Assembly: GCA_016779425.1 (NCBI GenBank)
Contig: JADHNQ010000002.1
Coordinates: forward strand, 1 to 37,401
From: Pseudomonadales bacterium
Lineage (GTDB): Bacteria; Pseudomonadota; Gammaproteobacteria; Pseudomonadales; Azotimanducaceae
Reading direction: 5' to 3'
DNA length: 37,401 nt
Shown here: positions 34,130-37,401 of the stretch, in pieces
Layout: each line of letters starts with the position of its first letter
Numbering within the stretch: position 1 is the first letter of the stretch
The notes under the pieces: generated by a model
What the model was told of the DNA's origin: nothing
The model's input: only the letters and a program-made list of their open reading frames with translations
Databases searched by the model: none
Program-made: the position numbers and the translations under genes

Positions 34130-35521
34130 ATGAATTTACACGTCATCATTCTTGCGGCGGGCAAAGGCAGCCGCATGAAGTCAGACACCCCCAAAGTGCT
34201 GCACACAGTCGCTGGCGTTCCCATGCTCCATCGGGTGATGTCCACAGCAAAGCGCCTTGCGCCGGAACAGATGCACCTCGTTCTAGGGCACGGCATAGAG
34301 GCGATTCAAGACACTTTGGCGGAACAATGGTCGTCGACAAATATTGTGCGTCAGGCAGAACAACTGGGTACCGGACACGCGGTCAATATCGCCCTGGAAC
34401 ATGTGGCCCATGACGGCATCAGCCTAGTCCTCTACGGCGACGTGCCGCTGATTACTGCCGAAACCCTGGAGCGCTGCGTGGCCATTGCCCGGGCTGGCGA
34501 GCTAGGTGTTGTCACCGCCAACATGTCCGACCCCGCCCAGCTTGGGCGAATACTGCGTAATGAAACCGACTCGATTGAGGCAATTGTTGAATTCAAAGAC
34601 GCAACACTGCAGCAACGAGCCATTCATGAGATCAATTCCGGCATTTTAGCCGCGCCGACGCACCTGCTGCGTGGTTGGTTGGCTCAGGTGCAACCGAATA
34701 ATCAGCAGGGCGAGTATTACTTGACTGATGTTGTGGCCCTAGCAGTTAATGACGGCGTGGGTGTCCAAGGCATCCTCGTGAAAGACGAGAACGAAGTCAT
34801 TGGCGTTAATGACCGCCTGCAGTTGGCCCAGGTCGAGCGCATCGCGCAGCGTCAGCACACCGACGAGTTAATGCGACAGGGTGTGACATTTGCCGACCCT
34901 GATCGGGTCGATATTCGCGGCAGCCTAAGCTGCGGAATAGACTGCTTTATCGACGTAAATACGGTATTTGTTGGCGACGTGCGTCTTGAGCCTGGCGTCG
35001 TTATTGGACCTAGTGTTGTCGTTGAGTCCTCTCATCTAGGAACTGGTGTACAAGTAAAGGCCAATACGGTGATTGAAGGCGCCATTATTGGCGAGGGTTG
35101 TCATCTAGGGCCCTTTGCGCGCATCCGACCCGGTAGCAACTTTGCCCCTGGCGTAAAGATTGGCAACTTCGTTGAAACCAAAAAAACCAGTATGGGCGCA
35201 GGGTCGAAAGCCAGTCACTTGGCGTACTTAGGCGATGCAACTATTGGCGCCGACGTCAACGTCGGGGCAGGGAGTGTTACCTGCAATTACGATGGTGTCG
35301 ATAAGCACGCGACCATCATCGGCGATGGCGCCTTTGTAGGGACGAACAGTACCTTGGTTGCACCTGTAACCATTGGTGCTGAATCTTTTGTTGCAGCGGG
35401 GTCTACGGTTACCTCAAATGTTGAGGATCAATCCCTGGCGGTAGGTCGGGCCAAGCAGCGTAACATTGAAAAGTGGCTGAGCCCGTTAAAGCGTAAGCAA
35501 AAGAGTACACCCAAAGACTAG
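34130..35521 (+). CDS. glmU: Bifunctional GlcNAc-1-P uridyltransferase / GlcN-1-P acetyltransferase
   Basis: VIILAAGKGSRMKSDTPKVLHTVAGVPML; hexapeptide-repeat C-terminus with NFVETKK, HLAYLGDA, GAGSVTCNYDG. Confidence 0.97.
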   Translation: MNLHVIILAAGKGSRMKSDTPKVLHTVAGVPMLHRVMSTAKRLAPEQMHLVLGHGIEAIQDTLAEQWSSTNIVRQAEQLGTGHAVNIALEHVAHDGISLVLYGDVPLITAETLERCVAIARAGELGVVTANMSDPAQLGRILRNETDSIEAIVEFKDATLQQRAIHEINSGILAAPTHLLRGWLAQVQPNNQQGEYYLTDVVALAVNDGVGVQGILVKDENEVIGVNDRLQLAQVERIAQRQHTDELMRQGVTFADPDRVDIRGSLSCGIDCFIDVNTVFVGDVRLEPGVVIGPSVVVESSHLGTGVQVKANTVIEGAIIGEGCHLGPFARIRPGSNFAPGVKIGNFVETKKTSMGAGSKASHLAYLGDATIGADVNVGAGSVTCNYDGVDKHATIIGDGAFVGTNSTLVAPVTIGAESFVAAGSTVTSNVEDQSLAVGRAKQRNIEKWLSPLKRKQKSTPKD

Positions 35522-35563
35522 GCCCAATGGTGCCTGGATTTTCTTGGTCAATAAGGAAAGTTT

Positions 35564-37401
35564 ATGTGTGGCATCGTTGGTGTCGTCGCCCAGCGCAACG
35601 CAACGCCCATCCTAATCCGCGGGCTTCAGCGCCTGGAATACCGGGGCTATGATTCCGCAGGACTGGCCACGGTAGACGCCGATGGCGCGCTTAAACGCTT
35701 GCGGGAAGTGGGCAAGGTACAAAATTTAGTCGATGCCGTTGAGCGCACCCCAGTAACAGGCGGTACGGGTATCGCACACACGCGCTGGGCCACCCACGGC
35801 AAAGTAACTGCAGACAATGCGCACCCCCACTTATCATCCTCCGCCGAAGCAGATCAATCGGTCTGCTTGGTACATAACGGCATCATTGAAAATCACGCCG
35901 CCCTACGTGCGGAACTTCAGGAACTCGGCTATGAGTTTTCCTCGCAAACCGATTCAGAAGTCATCGTGCACCTCATTCACCACTACCTCTCTGAGTTACC
36001 TGATCTGTTAGAAGCAGTCCGACAGGCCGTGCGTCGTCTCGAAGGCGCCTATGCCCTGGCGGTGATCGCCTCTGGTGAAAAGGAGCGCATCATTGCAGCG
36101 CGACAAGGCTGTCCACTTATTTTGGGCAAGGGGATTGGCGAGAACTTTCTCGCCTCTGATGTTCTCGCGCTTCGTGCGGTAACGGACCGTTTCATATTTT
36201 TGGAAGAAGGTGACCTGGTAGATTTGCGCTCAGATAGCATCGATATATGGAATATCGACGAAGCATCGGTGATTCGGGCAGATGTTCGCGTGGAAGTGGA
36301 AGCAGACGATATGGAGCGCGGCAACTATCGTCATTTCATGCAAAAAGAGATGTTCCAGCAGCCCGAAGTGGTAAAACGCGCCTTAGAAGGTCGGGTTGGC
36401 AAGGTTAGCGTACTGGATGGCGCTCTGGGCGAGGGGTCTCAGGAGCTTTTGAGTCGCGTGGAGTCTGTCACCATCGTGGCCTGTGGCACTAGCTACTTGG
36501 CTGGGAGTGTCGCCCGCTACTGGATCGAGGAGTTGGCGGGTCTGCCCTGCCAAGTGGAAATCGCGAGCGAATACCGGTACCGCAATCCAGCTACACAAAA
36601 GAACAGCCTTTTCATTACTATTTCTCAAAGCGGAGAAACCGCAGACACCCTTGCGGCGCTCAGATTGGCGAAGGAGAGAGACTTCTTGGCCACCCTTACT
36701 CTGTGCAATGTCCCAACATCAGCCACGGTGCGAGAGTCAGATATCGCCATGATGCTAAACGCAGGTACCGAGGTTGGCGTGGCATCGACCAAGGCCTTCG
36801 TAGCGCAAACCACAGCACTTTTGTTGTTAACGTTGTTGCTGGCGCGACAGCGAGGTCTCAAGCCCGGACTCGAAGAAGAGATCGTAGGGCAGCTACATGA
36901 ATTGCCGAATACCATCGCTGAGCTGTTGAAGCTGGATGACTCAATCGCGAAGTTAGCGGAAGTTTTTGCAGATAAGGATCACGCGCTTTACCTTGGGCGC
37001 GGAACCTTCTATCCCATCGCGATGGAGGGCGCCCTTAAACTCAAAGAGCTCTCCTATGTTCACGCGGAAGGGTATGCTGCGGGAGAGCTCAAACATGGAC
37101 CGCTGGCACTCGTTGACGAATCAATGCCCGTGGTTGCATTGGCACCCAACGATGAGCTGCTGGAAAAACTCTACTCCAATCTCCAAGAGGTGCGATCCCG
37201 AGGCGGTCAATTATTTGTATTTGTTGAGCGGGGTATCGATGCTCAGGACGAAGACGGCATCACGCATATTGTGTTGCCGCCCTGCCACAAATACCTCGCC
37301 CCCATCGCCTATGTCGTCCCTCTCCAGTTATTGGCCTATCACATAGCCCTGATCAAGGGCACAGATGTTGATCAGCCTCGTAACCTTGCTAAGTCTGTGA
37401 C
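35564..37401 (+). CDS. glmS: Glutamine-fructose-6-phosphate aminotransferase, 3' end truncated by window
   Basis: My translation from ATG 35564: MCGIVGVVAQRNATPILIRGLQRLEYRGYDSAGLATV...HTRWATHGKVTADNAHPH; ends DVDQPRNLAKSV(T), probably 2-3 codons short of the stop. Absent from the ORF track because it is open at the edge. Confidence 0.96.
   Translation, partial: MCGIVGVVAQRNATPILIRGLQRLEYRGYDSAGLATVDADGALKRLREVGKVQNLVDAVERTPVTGGTGIAHTRWATHGKVTADNAHPHLSSSAEADQSVCLVHNGIIENHAALRAELQELGYEFSSQTDSEVIVHLIHHYLSELPDLLEAVRQAVRRLEGAYALAVIASGEKERIIAARQGCPLILGKGIGENFLASDVLALRAVTDRFIFLEEGDLVDLRSDSIDIWNIDEASVIRADVRVEVEADDMERGNYRHFMQKEMFQQPEVVKRALEGRVGKVSVLDGALGEGSQELLSRVESVTIVACGTSYLAGSVARYWIEELAGLPCQVEIASEYRYRNPATQKNSLFITISQSGETADTLAALRLAKERDFLATLTLCNVPTSATVRESDIAMMLNAGTEVGVASTKAFVAQTTALLLLTLLLARQRGLKPGLEEEIVGQLHELPNTIAELLKLDDSIAKLAEVFADKDHALYLGRGTFYPIAMEGALKLKELSYVHAEGYAAGELKHGPLALVDESMPVVALAPNDELLEKLYSNLQEVRSRGGQLFVFVERGIDAQDEDGITHIVLPPCHKYLAPIAYVVPLQLLAYHIALIKGTDVDQPRNLAKSV

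Noticed and set aside
36049-37346. Minus and alternative-frame ORFs in the glmS region
   Set aside because: They lie inside the open glmS frame that runs off the window end and was omitted from the ORF track; not independent genes.

Overview
This window is a gammaproteobacterial replication-origin neighbourhood, and almost all of it is conserved housekeeping sequence. Left arm, minus strand: yheV-like gene, aroE, tsaC, purE, dprA. Next, plus strand: def, fmt, rsmB, trkA, trkH. Next, minus strand: an lpxL/htrB-like acyltransferase, tag, gyrB, recF, dnaN, dnaA. Then comes the dnaA-rpmH intergenic region (probable oriC), followed on the plus strand by rpmH, rnpA, yidD, yidC, mnmE, mnmG, rsmG, parA, parB, atpIBEFHAGDC, glmU and glmS (3' end cut by the window edge). 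I see no mobile element, CRISPR array, defence system or biosynthetic cluster, and no credible new multi-gene system. The points of interest are in non-coding or overlapping information: two perfect parS palindromes (TGTTCCACGTGGAACA) inside recF plus a degenerate third; an oriC candidate with a consensus DnaA box; a strong rpmH promoter with UP-like element and GC-rich discriminator; an atp promoter that overlaps the ORF-track start of atpI and implies a start correction; hairpins on both sides of atpE and an unusually long atpE-atpF spacer with two micro-ORFs; and a likely truncated tRNA gene with its promoter at the left edge. All calls come from reading the sequence and ORF translations; no searches or folding programs were run.
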